A stretch of DNA of 33,487 nt from Pseudobdellovibrionaceae bacterium (lineage in GTDB: Bacteria; Bdellovibrionota; Bdellovibrionia; Bdellovibrionales; UBA1609): contig JAUVAX010000029.1 in the NCBI GenBank assembly GCA_030591685.1, positions 1 to 33,487 on the forward strand, read 5' to 3'. The position numbers were made by a program, and so were the translations under genes. The notes beneath the pieces were generated by a model. It saw only the letters and a program-made list of their open reading frames with translations, was not told the origin of the DNA and did no database searches. The first letter of the stretch is position 1, and the number at the start of each line of letters is the position of its first letter. Below, piece after piece: positions 24,302 through 32,473 of this stretch.

Positions 24302-25047
24302 AAAGGGCACTAGAGGTATTTGTATTTCTAGCTGTATATGTTTTAGATGTTAGAGTTAAGGCTGAGACCGTGGACCCAAATGAAGCACTTATTTTTTGGC
24401 CTTCGCACTGTTACAATAAAACTCTTCCTTGCACAGTTAAAAATTTGACTAAAAAAAGCAAACTTGTGCACCTTGGCGTTGAAATGTCTTTGTCATTAAA
24501 CGCAACGGTCACTTTAGCAACTCAAGGAGTGACCCTTGTGAGTGGAATTCTTTTGATTGAAAACAACTCCAACATAAATGTAAAGACATTGTACTCAGAT
24601 ATTAAAGTAAATGGGGCTGTGTTGCTAAAGGTGACGGGCCAGAGTATCGAGATCACCTCGCTTGAGGGCATCTCTGAAGCACGCAGACGTGGTGATGAGG
24701 TGTTTTATAGTATACCCCCTGGGTATACATATATTATCGGTGCTGTGAACAGTAAGGGAGTCGCTGATTTTGAATTTCCGCAATCGGCATCATTTGTGAG
24801 TGTTGTAAATAATTGGTCCTCTTTGTCATATATGACAAAACCAAAGTTTACTTTAAAGGCACAAGAATTTAGAGTGAGCAGCATAAATGCCGGATTATTT
24901 CTTTCAAAAACATATAAAACAATTATAGAAAGACGAATAGCCTCTCATCGTAAAATGTTAAAGAGGCGGCAATTAAATAAAGTAGTTAAGCAAAAAGAAA
25001 TAGAAGGGTTAAGAGCTTTATTTCGTAAAAAAAATTATTTAGAATAG
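24298..25047 (+). CDS. Exported FecR-like protein
   Basis: The 249-residue product has a signal peptide (MKRALEVFVFLAVYVLDVRV). An extracytoplasmic region follows, with a FecR-type beta stretch (about 65-130: ATVTLATQGVTLVSG, NVKTLYSDIKVNGAVLLKV, SIEITSLEGISE). A basic helical tail ends it (about 210-249, ERRIASHRKMLKRRQLNK). FecR domains in other systems pass envelope signals or bind peptidoglycan/polysaccharide. The gene overlaps the TPR gene stop by 4 bases, so the two products are probably made in fixed ratio and may form a complex. Confidence 0.7.
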   Translation: MKRALEVFVFLAVYVLDVRVKAETVDPNEALIFWPSHCYNKTLPCTVKNLTKKSKLVHLGVEMSLSLNATVTLATQGVTLVSGILLIENNSNINVKTLYSDIKVNGAVLLKVTGQSIEITSLEGISEARRRGDEVFYSIPPGYTYIIGAVNSKGVADFEFPQSASFVSVVNNWSSLSYMTKPKFTLKAQEFRVSSINAGLFLSKTYKTIIERRIASHRKMLKRRQLNKVVKQKEIEGLRALFRKKNYLE

Positions 25048-25434
25048 TTTATTAAAAGTTTAAACTCATTATTTGGCCTATTAAATTGAGCCATCCACAA
25101 ACCTTAAGTCATTGGGTTATTAATACTTTAAAATTAAATAGGGCCAGTTTTTGACGTTTAAAGTCTCGGTTCGTTGTAAACCCTGTAGAGATTCATGTAC
25201 CGACCTTGCATGTTGGCTTACGCTGCCATTGGCCTTTGAGGCTGTTTTAAAGGGTACGTTAAGGAATCAAGCCGTTTCTATAGGTCGATGAGGTTAAATA
25301 ATAATTAATATCTTAATTTTACATTCTTAAGTCCAGCGCCATAAGGCTGGATCAATGGGTATTGATTAGTCAATAAAGGCAAAAAAATGATATATTGATA
25401 GTAGGAAACCTAACTCTCATGGAGGAGAGGCTGT
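25048..25434. other. 387-base gap upstream of the proline-free coiled-coil gene
   Basis: No coding frame with protein-like composition is visible. A small stem (TCCAGC/GCTGGA, near 25333-25352) and a -10-like TATATT at about 25392-25397 precede the gene at 25435. No convincing -35 box, RNA gene or riboswitch was seen. Confidence 0.4.
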
Positions 25435-27093
25435 ATGTCAAGCGTCGATAGTTCAAATAAAAATGAAGATTCAATAAGGGCTCAGAGAGAGCATTATATA
25501 AAAAAAGAAAGCAATATTGTTAAAAAACATAGCAAGGAAATCCGAAGGCTTTCAGAGCAACATCATAAAGAGTTAGAGTCTTTAAAAAAATCTCATAGTC
25601 ACCGAATAAGAGATATTCAAAAAAAATCAAGAGATGATTTATTTAGGAGAGATAAGAAGAATAATGATGAAATCTTAAAGCTTAAGGACTTTCAAAGAAA
25701 ACAGACAAGAAAAATGGCCGAGGGCGCAGATGTCAAATACACAAATCTGAGGTACGCCACAAAGAAAGATCAATCGCTTGAAAAAAGTCGGCATCAAGAT
25801 CGTTTACTAAATATAAATAAGCAGTACACAAAAGATATTGGTAATTTAAAAAGACAGCATGAGGTTGAAATTGAATCTATGCGTAATTCACAAAAACAAA
25901 GTATTACAGATAGTGGTGAAAAAAAGGACCGAGCTCATAGTGTTGAAATTAAAACGCTTGAAAAAAACAGACAAGAAGCTATCCATAGTTTACAAAAAAA
26001 AATAATTGATCAACGTGAGACATCTGATCATAGAATCAAAACCCAAAAGCTATCTAACTTTAAAGATAAAGTGCGTATGCAAGATAATTTTATGGACAGT
26101 GTGCAGCGAGAAAGAGAGACCGCGAGCCATACAATGGATCGAATGCGTGATGGGTTTTCAAAAGGGCAGGCAGATACTCGAGCTAAGTATCAAAAGTCGA
26201 CAGAAAATCAAAAACAACAGCATATTAAATCGATCCACAAACTAGAGGAAGATGTTGTCGGTCGTCAAAACACAGAAGTTAGAAATTTAAAGCAAAAGGT
26301 AGAGAATTTAAAATCTCAAAATATTAGAGGTCAATTAGACAGCAAGTGGAAAACCAAGAAGCACGATGATAACTTGAAGCATGCCTATCAAAATCAATTA
26401 GAAGATATAAGAGAGCGACAAGTTAATTTAGTAGATGATTTTAATACAAAGAACGTAAAAGATATAAAAAAAATACGCAAAGAAACAAGTGATTTATTAA
26501 AAAATACTAATAAATATTATAAATCTGAGCTCATGATGAAAGATGATAAAAACAGAGAGGCTCTGAAAAATATAAAAGACACCTCTGAGGTGAATAAAAA
26601 GCTCAAGGAGAAAAACTTTAACAAAAGAGAGGAGACTTTAGTTAGTCGCTCGACTAATGAGAGAGAAAGCATGAAGAATTATTATTCAGCTACAATTGAT
26701 GATTTAAAAGAAAATAACGAAATACAGAAGCGTCAAATTGTAAGAAAGATTAATGCAGATCGAAGTCTTTCAGAGGCTAACCTTAGAGTGAGGGCTCAAA
26801 AAACACAAATTGATGATGCTAAGAGGCTAGATAGAACTATTCTTAAATATAAAAGAGAAATTGAGAAGTTAAACTCAGAGTCGATTATAAAAAGAAGATC
26901 AGAAAAGAGAAAAAATGACTCTACAGTGAGAAACATGAAACGGCTCCATGAAACCCAACTGACATCTGTCAAACAACAATATGAAGAGAAGCTAACACGG
27001 TATAAAGAAACAGAGAGAGGCCGAGCGCAGACAACTGAAACCCGGCATCGTGCTCAGATAGACAACTTGTTAAACGTAACAAAAAAATCTTAG
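25435..27093 (+). CDS. Very basic coiled-coil protein without proline or cysteine
   Basis: The 552-residue product is almost entirely charged or polar (K, R, E, D, N, Q, S, T, H), with one tryptophan. By reading the whole translation I found no proline and no cysteine. It has no signal peptide, no membrane helix and no nucleotide-binding motif. Heptad-like spacing of L/I/M runs almost end to end, so it should form a long, uninterrupted, positively charged alpha-helical rod. Such a rod might bind nucleic acid or act as a scaffold; neither can be shown. It starts at ATG after GGAGGAGAGG, an excellent ribosome site. It ends 17 bases before pyruvate kinase. Confidence 0.75.
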   Translation: MSSVDSSNKNEDSIRAQREHYIKKESNIVKKHSKEIRRLSEQHHKELESLKKSHSHRIRDIQKKSRDDLFRRDKKNNDEILKLKDFQRKQTRKMAEGADVKYTNLRYATKKDQSLEKSRHQDRLLNINKQYTKDIGNLKRQHEVEIESMRNSQKQSITDSGEKKDRAHSVEIKTLEKNRQEAIHSLQKKIIDQRETSDHRIKTQKLSNFKDKVRMQDNFMDSVQRERETASHTMDRMRDGFSKGQADTRAKYQKSTENQKQQHIKSIHKLEEDVVGRQNTEVRNLKQKVENLKSQNIRGQLDSKWKTKKHDDNLKHAYQNQLEDIRERQVNLVDDFNTKNVKDIKKIRKETSDLLKNTNKYYKSELMMKDDKNREALKNIKDTSEVNKKLKEKNFNKREETLVSRSTNERESMKNYYSATIDDLKENNEIQKRQIVRKINADRSLSEANLRVRAQKTQIDDAKRLDRTILKYKREIEKLNSESIIKRRSEKRKNDSTVRNMKRLHETQLTSVKQQYEEKLTRYKETERGRAQTTETRHRAQIDNLLNVTKKS

Positions 27094-27096
27094 AAT
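27067..27096 (+). promoter_or_regulatory. Possible pyk promoter inside the end of the coiled-coil gene
   Basis: TTGTTA (27067-27072) and TAGAAT (27091-27096) are 18 bases apart, placing a start just before the pyk ATG at 27111. The leader would be very short, so read-through from upstream is also possible. Confidence 0.3.
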
Positions 27097-27110
27097 TTAT
27101 GGAATAAAAT

Positions 27111-28598
27111 ATGTTAGCAGACCGCAGAGTTAAAATTGTAGCAACCATTGGGCCATCGACATCTTCTAAAAAAGCTCTTCGTCAGGCCATTGAGGCTGGG
27201 ATGAATGTCGCTCGCCTAAACTTTTCACACGGGTCGCATGAGACACATAAAGAGGTCATACGCTCAATTAGGGAGCTTTCTACAGAGTTAAAGGCACCTG
27301 TGACAATTTTACAGGACTTACAGGGCCCGAAAATGCGTGTAGGTCGGTTTAAATCAGGGTCTATTGAACTTGTTCAAGGGGCTAAAGTCACTATCGATAC
27401 TGAGTTAGAGTTAGGGGAGGAAGGGCAAATACCGACCGACTTTAAAGAGCTTTCTAGTGTTTGCAAGGTTGAGGCCAAAATCCTTTTAGATGATGGGTTG
27501 CTAGAGTTACTCGTGTTAAGTATTAGTGGTTCAAAAATTTTATGCGAAGTTATTTATGGTGGGACCTTAAAGGACCGCAAGGGTATGAATTTGCCTGGAG
27601 CAAATTTACCAGTTGAGTGCTTGACGGAGAAAGACTTAGAGGACCTTGAGTTTGGTTTATGTCAAAATGTAGACTATGTGGCATTGAGTTTTGTAAGACA
27701 GGGCACTGATATAAAACGTCTTAGAGAGCTTATTGAGCAAAAAAAACAAGGTACTCGCATAGTGGCTAAAATAGAGATGTTAGAGGCCATCAATAACCTG
27801 CATGAGATTGTAGAGCTTAGTGATGCCGTAATGGTTGCTAGAGGTGACTTAGCTGTTGAGGTGGGGCAAACAATGCTTCCGGGGTTACAAAAAAAAATAA
27901 TTAAAATATGTAATGAGTTAGGACGCCCTGTGATAACAGCCACTCAAATGCTGGATTCAATGGTGAGTAATCCTCGTCCGACGCGAGCTGAAATTACGGA
28001 CATTGCTAATGCTGTTTTAGATGGTTCTGATGCTCTAATGCTCTCGGCCGAAACAGCAAGTGGTACATATCCGTTTAAATGCATAGAGGTTATGGATGAG
28101 ATTATTAGAGAGGTCGAGCGAAACGGTGAATATTACTATAGTATTAATTTAGAAAAGGAATTTCTCTCCGTTGCGGACACAATAGCGGCCAGTGCTTGTT
28201 TGTCGGCTTTAAAGCTGAATGCCTCGGCCATTGTGAGCTTAACAACAAGTGGTAAAACAGCACAAATGATCTCTACCTATCGCCCGAAGGCCAGAATAAT
28301 AGCTGTTACAGACATTATTAGTACTTTAAATCGATTAGAACTTATTTGGGGGATACAGACATTTAAAATTAACGCTTACAACTCGACAGATGAGGCCATG
28401 GTGCAAATCCAAAGAATGCTTTTACAGTATAATTTAGTGAAGCCTGGTGATAAGGTTATTTTAACTCTTGGTGTCCCTGTATTAGAAAAGGCCAAAACAA
28501 ACTCACTACGTGTATACACGATATTGGATTTAGACCCACCAGAACTCAGTCAAAATAAATTACCTCTAAGGTGCCAAAAAAGAGCTGTTCAAAAGTAA
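27111..28598 (+). CDS. pyk: Pyruvate kinase
   Basis: The 495-residue product has the pyruvate kinase landmarks in order: KIVATIGPST, MNVARLNFSHG, DLQGPKMRVG, the catalytic Lys in IVAKIEMLEAI, ARGDLAVEVG, ITATQMLDSM, NPRPTRAEITDIANAVLDGSD, and LMLSAETASGTYP. The C-terminal regulatory domain is present (TTSGKTAQMISTYRPKARI, then GDKVILTLGVPVLE). It converts phosphoenolpyruvate and ADP to pyruvate and ATP. Length is typical, and nothing in the active site looks changed. GGA lies 8 bases before the ATG. It is a single metabolic gene between unrelated neighbours. Confidence 0.98.
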   Translation: MLADRRVKIVATIGPSTSSKKALRQAIEAGMNVARLNFSHGSHETHKEVIRSIRELSTELKAPVTILQDLQGPKMRVGRFKSGSIELVQGAKVTIDTELELGEEGQIPTDFKELSSVCKVEAKILLDDGLLELLVLSISGSKILCEVIYGGTLKDRKGMNLPGANLPVECLTEKDLEDLEFGLCQNVDYVALSFVRQGTDIKRLRELIEQKKQGTRIVAKIEMLEAINNLHEIVELSDAVMVARGDLAVEVGQTMLPGLQKKIIKICNELGRPVITATQMLDSMVSNPRPTRAEITDIANAVLDGSDALMLSAETASGTYPFKCIEVMDEIIREVERNGEYYYSINLEKEFLSVADTIAASACLSALKLNASAIVSLTTSGKTAQMISTYRPKARIIAVTDIISTLNRLELIWGIQTFKINAYNSTDEAMVQIQRMLLQYNLVKPGDKVILTLGVPVLEKAKTNSLRVYTILDLDPPELSQNKLPLRCQKRAVQK

Positions 28599-28964
28599 AA
28601 TTTAACTTTATCAAGTATGCTAAAGCTCTCCTCTATAAGGGGATCTAAATTAAAAAGGGCCGGTCTTAGAGGGTTAGTCACATATTTAAACAGGGTACGT
28701 TGAGTGCCAGTGAAGTATCAAGATAAGACATAAAAATAATTCATTTTCTTAAAACAATACATGTGGTTAAAATCGTATTAAAGAATAATACAAAAAAATT
28801 ATTCTCAAAAATCTTCTGTCTATGTGTTAGTCGAAATCAAAAGTTTTACGCTCCGCTTTGAGAGGTAATCTCTACACTGAGTACCTTTGAGTATGTAGTC
28901 ATATATTGAGATTTCTTGTGGCATGCTCTGTGCATTATTTAGTAGTGGGTAGGAGGGTGTAATT
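28599..28964. other. 366-base gap between pyk and the sigma-54-linked lipoprotein gene
   Basis: No supported gene is present. The first part contains a weak CTCC/GGGG stem about 30 bases after pyk that lacks a T run. The end carries a sigma-54-type promoter and a strong ribosome site (entered separately). Confidence 0.4.
28905..28934 (+). promoter_or_regulatory. Sigma-54-type promoter of the lipoprotein gene
   Basis: TGGCATGCTCTGTGCA (28919-28934) has GG and GC at the -24/-12 spacing and matches TGGYAYRN4TTGCW except at one T. The start would fall near 28945. ATTGAGA (28905-28911) lies 7 bases upstream, as in the second promoter at 30003. AGGAGGG at 28951 follows and the ATG is at 28965. Confidence 0.6.
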
Positions 28965-29381
28965 ATGTTTAAAAAAGCTGTGCGTATAAAGTATTTCATT
29001 AATATTATGAGTGTAACTCTTTTATTGGCTGCTTTTCAAAACTGTAGTCCTCCGCCGCTTGATGGCCAATCAGAAAGCTCAGTACTTAATTTGGATAATA
29101 TTGATGATGCCTATGCGTTCAAATCTAATTACACATCACCGAATACGTTTTCAATTGAACCTGTCGGAGACAATATCCTATCTGTAGAATACTACATTGA
29201 CGATGAGGTCGTACCTGTTTTTACAAACAGAGCAGTCCCCTTTATATTTAATTTAGAAACTTCTACATTAAATATTGGTACGCACAAAGTTTCAGGGATT
29301 CTAGTTGTTAGTTTTATGGGCAGCCCTGTAATAGTGCGAAAGAGTGTTAGTTTTGAGGTGATAGAAGGGGGGGGCCTCTGA
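28965..29381 (+). CDS. Lipoprotein, N-terminal part (Ig-like domain), ended by a frameshift
   Basis: This frame gives 138 residues. The lipoprotein signal is MFKKAVRIKYFINIMSVT followed by LLLAAFQNC (lipid Cys27; Asn before the Cys is atypical but plausible). A bacterial Ig-like beta-sandwich follows (LSVEYYIDDEVVPVFTNR, then PFIFNLETSTLNIGTHKVSG). It ends just after a run of eight G (29367-29374). Removing one G would join it without a gap to the frame at 29386, giving one protein of about 271 residues. A sigma-54-type promoter and a strong ribosome site precede the gene. Confidence 0.75.
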   Translation: MFKKAVRIKYFINIMSVTLLLAAFQNCSPPPLDGQSESSVLNLDNIDDAYAFKSNYTSPNTFSIEPVGDNILSVEYYIDDEVVPVFTNRAVPFIFNLETSTLNIGTHKVSGILVVSFMGSPVIVRKSVSFEVIEGGGL

Positions 29382-29385
29382 GGTA

Positions 29386-29781
29386 GTGACCCCTGCTGAT
29401 CCGGCAGCTGGAGACATAGTTATAGAGGCTGAAACGGGGGCTTTTGAGTCTCCATTCATGGTAGTTAATATTGAAGGGGGACAGGCTTTAACCTCTAATG
29501 ATTTCTCGCCCGGCATATCTACTTATGATGTTGTTGTGCCGGAAGATGGGTTTTATAAGTTTGGACTGAGAGTATTAGCTCCCGATGTTAGCAGTGATTC
29601 TGTATACTTTAGTGTAAATGGTGAGGCTAATATCAAATACGCTACAGGGATTCACACTGAATTGACCGATATCATGTACCAGGGTGCATCTGTGTATCAG
29701 TTGAGTAAGGGTGTACACAAACTTGTACTAACAAACCGAGAAAAAATCACTATCGATAAAATTTATTTTAGGGCCCAATAG
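29386..29781 (+). CDS. CBM6-like domain, C-terminal part of the same lipoprotein
   Basis: These 131 residues look like a carbohydrate-binding-module (CBM6/CBM35-like) beta-sandwich: DIVIEAETGAFESPFMVV, VPEDGFYKFGLRVLAP, VYFSVNGE, LSKGVHKLVLTNRE and IDKIYF. A GTG at 29386 could start it, but there is no signal peptide and no clear ribosome site. In the same frame the codons just before it continue the upstream gene (ASEVV after the G run). It is best read as the second half of the lipoprotein, not an independent gene. Glycan binding on the cell surface is inferred from the fold. Confidence 0.7.
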   Translation: MTPADPAAGDIVIEAETGAFESPFMVVNIEGGQALTSNDFSPGISTYDVVVPEDGFYKFGLRVLAPDVSSDSVYFSVNGEANIKYATGIHTELTDIMYQGASVYQLSKGVHKLVLTNREKITIDKIYFRAQ

Positions 29782-29991
29782 GGTTTACCTTAAAAGTGAA
29801 GTGGTTGCACGGGGAAGATAATAGATATTGCTTTAGGCGCAACATTTAATAGCGTGAAAATAAGGGGTAAAGGTTTTGTGGGTTTTTGCCACGTTCTTTA
29901 ATAAAAAAAGTACGTGTAAATATTTAGACAGAATTAAGACAGTAGTCACTTAATGCTGAATGGGGCTTCTCAGTTGGAGCACATTTGATCT

Positions 29992-30014
29992 CATAGTCTC
30001 ACATTGAGACTATG
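29992..30014. repeat. Perfect inverted repeat at the upstream edge of the sigma-54 promoter
   Basis: CATAGTCTCA (29992-30001) pairs perfectly with TGAGACTATG (30005-30014) around CAT. The right arm includes part of the ATTGAGA element shared with the other promoter and ends two bases before the -24 TGG. It could be an operator or an activator site. Confidence 0.6.
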
Positions 30015-30032
30015 CTTGGTATATTGTGTGCA
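30003..30032 (+). promoter_or_regulatory. Sigma-54-type promoter of the cytochrome/TAT gene set
   Basis: TGGTATATTGTGTGCA (30017-30032) has GG and GC in the -24/-12 arrangement. ATTGAGA (30003-30009) lies exactly 7 bases upstream, the same distance as at 28905. The start would be near 30043. Confidence 0.6.
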
Positions 30033-30081
30033 ACCTAGAGTATTAGGAAAGAATCGTACTCTTATTTGAAGGGCAAATGTT

Positions 30082-31020
30082 TTGAAATATACTTTGTTTT
30101 CACTACAAGCTTTTAAATTCGTTTTAAAACTTTTAGTTTTAATTCTCACCCCAGTATTTATTTTATTTTACCAGGCTTGTGGTTCGGGGTTTGAGTCTTT
30201 ATCTCTAACAAGTACTGGCCAGCTAGACTCATCAGACATCGTAGATTTAATGGACCCTGTTTTTGTTTCTGGTAAAGTACTTTATATTGCAAACTGTGCT
30301 AACTGTCATGGTGATTTAAGTGACTCTTCTAAGAGAGGTCGAACGGCTTTACAGATTAAGGATTCAATATCTTCAGAACCCAACATGTCTGTTTTGAGTT
30401 CATTGCAAAATCTCACAACTAATGAGTTAGAGCTTATAGCTCTGGCTTTGAATTTCGTAGTAGTCATAAAGTTGCCTCCGGGCGCAACAGACCTGAATTT
30501 GAGCTCTAAGCCAGCCCTTGGGGGTCGGTTTTATGTGGCATCTACATTTTTTCAATTATTTTATGATGAGCAAAATGTTTCTTCTGCAGATAATACGATT
30601 AAAGACATTATCAAAAATAATATTGAGGTGCAAGGATATGCCTTTGGTGGGTCTTGTCGATTTATGGATATTAATTGTGGTGATGGTTATGTTGAGTCCC
30701 CCGACGTACCTATGTATTCAAAACCTAATATTCCTAGAAGTGGATACCTAGTGCGTACATGTAATGAAGTTTTATCTATTGATAAAGCTGTGTTAACAGT
30801 TTTAAGAAAATCTGGATTAAGTGTTGAGTCTGAATATAGTGCCTCTAATGTTCAAAAACTGGTGCGAAGTTTTTATTCAGGTCGATCTGTTTCGTCTGAA
30901 GAGTTGAATGCTTTAGTTTTAGTTGGGCAGACGGCTATTTCAAAGGGGATGAGTCGAACTGATGGATGGCGATTTTTGATGCTCCCTATGTGTACCTCCG
31001 CCTACTTTGAATTATTGTGA
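30082..31020 (+). CDS. Cytochrome c-type lipoprotein
   Basis: The 312-residue product starts at TTG, 7 bases after AAGGG. A hydrophobic leader ends in the lipobox FYQAC (lipid Cys33). A c-type haem site C72-A-N-C75-H76 follows, inside FVSGKVLYIANCANCHGDLS, with M102 (EPNMSVL) as a possible sixth ligand, so the first domain is a small cytochrome c. The C-terminal 200 residues are unassigned and include four or five cysteines (GGSCRFMDINCGDGY, RTCNEVL, LPMCTSAY). The stop overlaps the region before the next gene's ATG by a few codons' distance. Haem attachment would need the Ccm/Ccs system, which is not in the window. Confidence 0.75.
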   Translation: MKYTLFSLQAFKFVLKLLVLILTPVFILFYQACGSGFESLSLTSTGQLDSSDIVDLMDPVFVSGKVLYIANCANCHGDLSDSSKRGRTALQIKDSISSEPNMSVLSSLQNLTTNELELIALALNFVVVIKLPPGATDLNLSSKPALGGRFYVASTFFQLFYDEQNVSSADNTIKDIIKNNIEVQGYAFGGSCRFMDINCGDGYVESPDVPMYSKPNIPRSGYLVRTCNEVLSIDKAVLTVLRKSGLSVESEYSASNVQKLVRSFYSGRSVSSEELNALVLVGQTAISKGMSRTDGWRFLMLPMCTSAYFELL

Positions 31021-31033
31021 TCAGGAGACAAGT

Positions 31034-32473
31034 ATGATTATAAAGGCAAAAAAAATTAAAAACTTTGTACTTAAGACATTTATTTTAGGTAGTGTTACTT
31101 TTTTTGTAAATACCTCTTCTGCTGAAGAGCTCTCACCCTTAGCTGTATTTCAGCGGTGTTACTCACGAATCACACAGTACAGGGTTGATATTAATAGCTC
31201 AATGGCAAAAAATGTTGAAAATGGCTCACTTGATCCTATTTCGGCCTGTGAATCTGTACTTAAAGGTGGGACCTTGAACAGCAGTTCTCGACTACCAGAC
31301 GTTAATAATGTCTTAAATCAAAGGGTATTAGAAACCTTTCACCGATTGCATGGCAGTTGGTTTGATGTGAAGTGGTTTAAGAGAATTGGAGTTTCAGAAC
31401 CTTTTAGGGCTACGAAAGTTATTTATGATTCAGCAGAGCCCTCATTTTTTATTACGAGAGCATTATTTGACCCTGCTTTTACATATAAGGACGCATTGAC
31501 ATCCAGCAGTGTGATAGTGGCTCAACGAAGTGTTGATAACCCGTCAACTATGCGTGGTCTGACTAAGTCAGATTTTATTTTTAATACTGAATCACAGTTT
31601 AAGTTTCCTGATCAGGGACTTTTATATGGTTTTCAAACTATGACTTCAGTAAATTGGAAATATTATTATGAAACTAGTGACGATAGTTATAGCGGTACAA
31701 TGCCAGTTCGAAAAAATCATGGTGGTGGTTACTTTTCATTAAGTGTGTATATGGAGCAAACAGTATCTGATATTCTTAAATTTAGAGCAGATGGTGCCTT
31801 AAAGCTGCCTCGCAAGTGGGCTCGTAGTTTACTTAAGGATGTGCTTTGTCGTGAACTACCCTTAGTTAGAGATAACGATGTGAGCTCTTATGTTGTACCA
31901 AATAGTAGTATTCCGTTTAGAAAGGCAAACACCTGTACGAAGTGTCACGCAACTATGGACCAAATGGCGTACACAGCTAGAGGGTTTTATTATGATGAGA
32001 GGGCGAACGGAGGCACAACCCCAAAATATGGGGGGACTTTTGGGCGAATATATGACGTTACAAAGCCAGCTGTTTCTGGGTGGCCTTCAGAGCCAACACC
32101 AAACTTTCATTTAACCCCGCCGAATGGTCGGCTTTTTTATCGCAACTATAATGGTGATTTAGTTAATCTCGCAGTGAGCAGCATGAAGGATTTATCTACT
32201 AAAATTGCCTCTCAGGATGACCCCTATATTTGTTTAGCAAAAAGGTATTATAAATATTTTATAGGTATAGATGTTAATATTAGCGATCCTGCTGACCCGG
32301 CACAGCCTCTTAACATGACCCCATTAGATGAAAGGCATCGAAGCAATGTGATTCAAATAGGCAAAAGGTTAAAGCAGCATTTAGATCCTCAAAAAGCCAT
32401 TATTGATATAATAAAGCTACCCGAATTTAAACAATTAGACCAAACCCTCAACTCAGGGAGTTCCGGTGGGTAA
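31034..32473 (+). CDS. Exported CxxCH protein, DUF1592/DUF1588-like
   Basis: I start at the ATG 31034, 5 bases after AGGAGA, giving 479 residues with a signal peptide (MIIKAKKIKNFVLKTFIL, cleavage near SSA-EE). A TTG-started extension back to 31007 overlaps the previous gene and destroys the signal. The middle is polar and aromatic-rich (WFDVKWFKRIG, ALFDPAFTYKDAL, VRKNHGGGYFSL). A single haem site C301-T-K-C304-H305 (FRKANTCTKCHATMDQMAY) is followed by a region like the C-terminal parts of planctomycete-type cytochrome proteins (FGRIYD..., KRLKQHLDPQKAIIDIIKLPEF). DUF membership is by resemblance only. It ends with its stop inside the start of the TAT gene. Confidence 0.65.
   Translation: MIIKAKKIKNFVLKTFILGSVTFFVNTSSAEELSPLAVFQRCYSRITQYRVDINSSMAKNVENGSLDPISACESVLKGGTLNSSSRLPDVNNVLNQRVLETFHRLHGSWFDVKWFKRIGVSEPFRATKVIYDSAEPSFFITRALFDPAFTYKDALTSSSVIVAQRSVDNPSTMRGLTKSDFIFNTESQFKFPDQGLLYGFQTMTSVNWKYYYETSDDSYSGTMPVRKNHGGGYFSLSVYMEQTVSDILKFRADGALKLPRKWARSLLKDVLCRELPLVRDNDVSSYVVPNSSIPFRKANTCTKCHATMDQMAYTARGFYYDERANGGTTPKYGGTFGRIYDVTKPAVSGWPSEPTPNFHLTPPNGRLFYRNYNGDLVNLAVSSMKDLSTKIASQDDPYICLAKRYYKYFIGIDVNISDPADPAQPLNMTPLDERHRSNVIQIGKRLKQHLDPQKAIIDIIKLPEFKQLDQTLNSGSSGG

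Larger units (their letters stand above)
29782..30081. other. 300-base gap between lipoprotein gene and cytochrome/TAT gene set
   Basis: No coding frame is supported. The right part holds an inverted repeat (29992-30014) overlapping the upstream edge of a sigma-54-type promoter (30003-30032), followed by a 40-50 base leader. The left part shows nothing identifiable. Confidence 0.4.

Noticed and set aside
25251-28701. AGGGTACGTT at 25251-25260 and 28692-28701, with AAATTAAA..GGGCC nearby in both gaps, as a possible dispersed repeat.
   Set aside because: The exact match is only ten bases, the two partner motifs are spaced very differently, and chance in AT-rich gaps cannot be excluded.
31007-31033. 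TTG start at 31007 for the exported CxxCH protein.
   Set aside because: It would place nine residues before the signal peptide and overlap the previous gene. The ATG at 31034 has AGGAGA five bases upstream.
32100-32300. Short plus-strand frames inside the cytochrome/TAT region (for example 30518-30751 and 31890-32114) as separate genes.
   Set aside because: They overlap supported genes in another frame and lack ribosome sites and protein-like composition.
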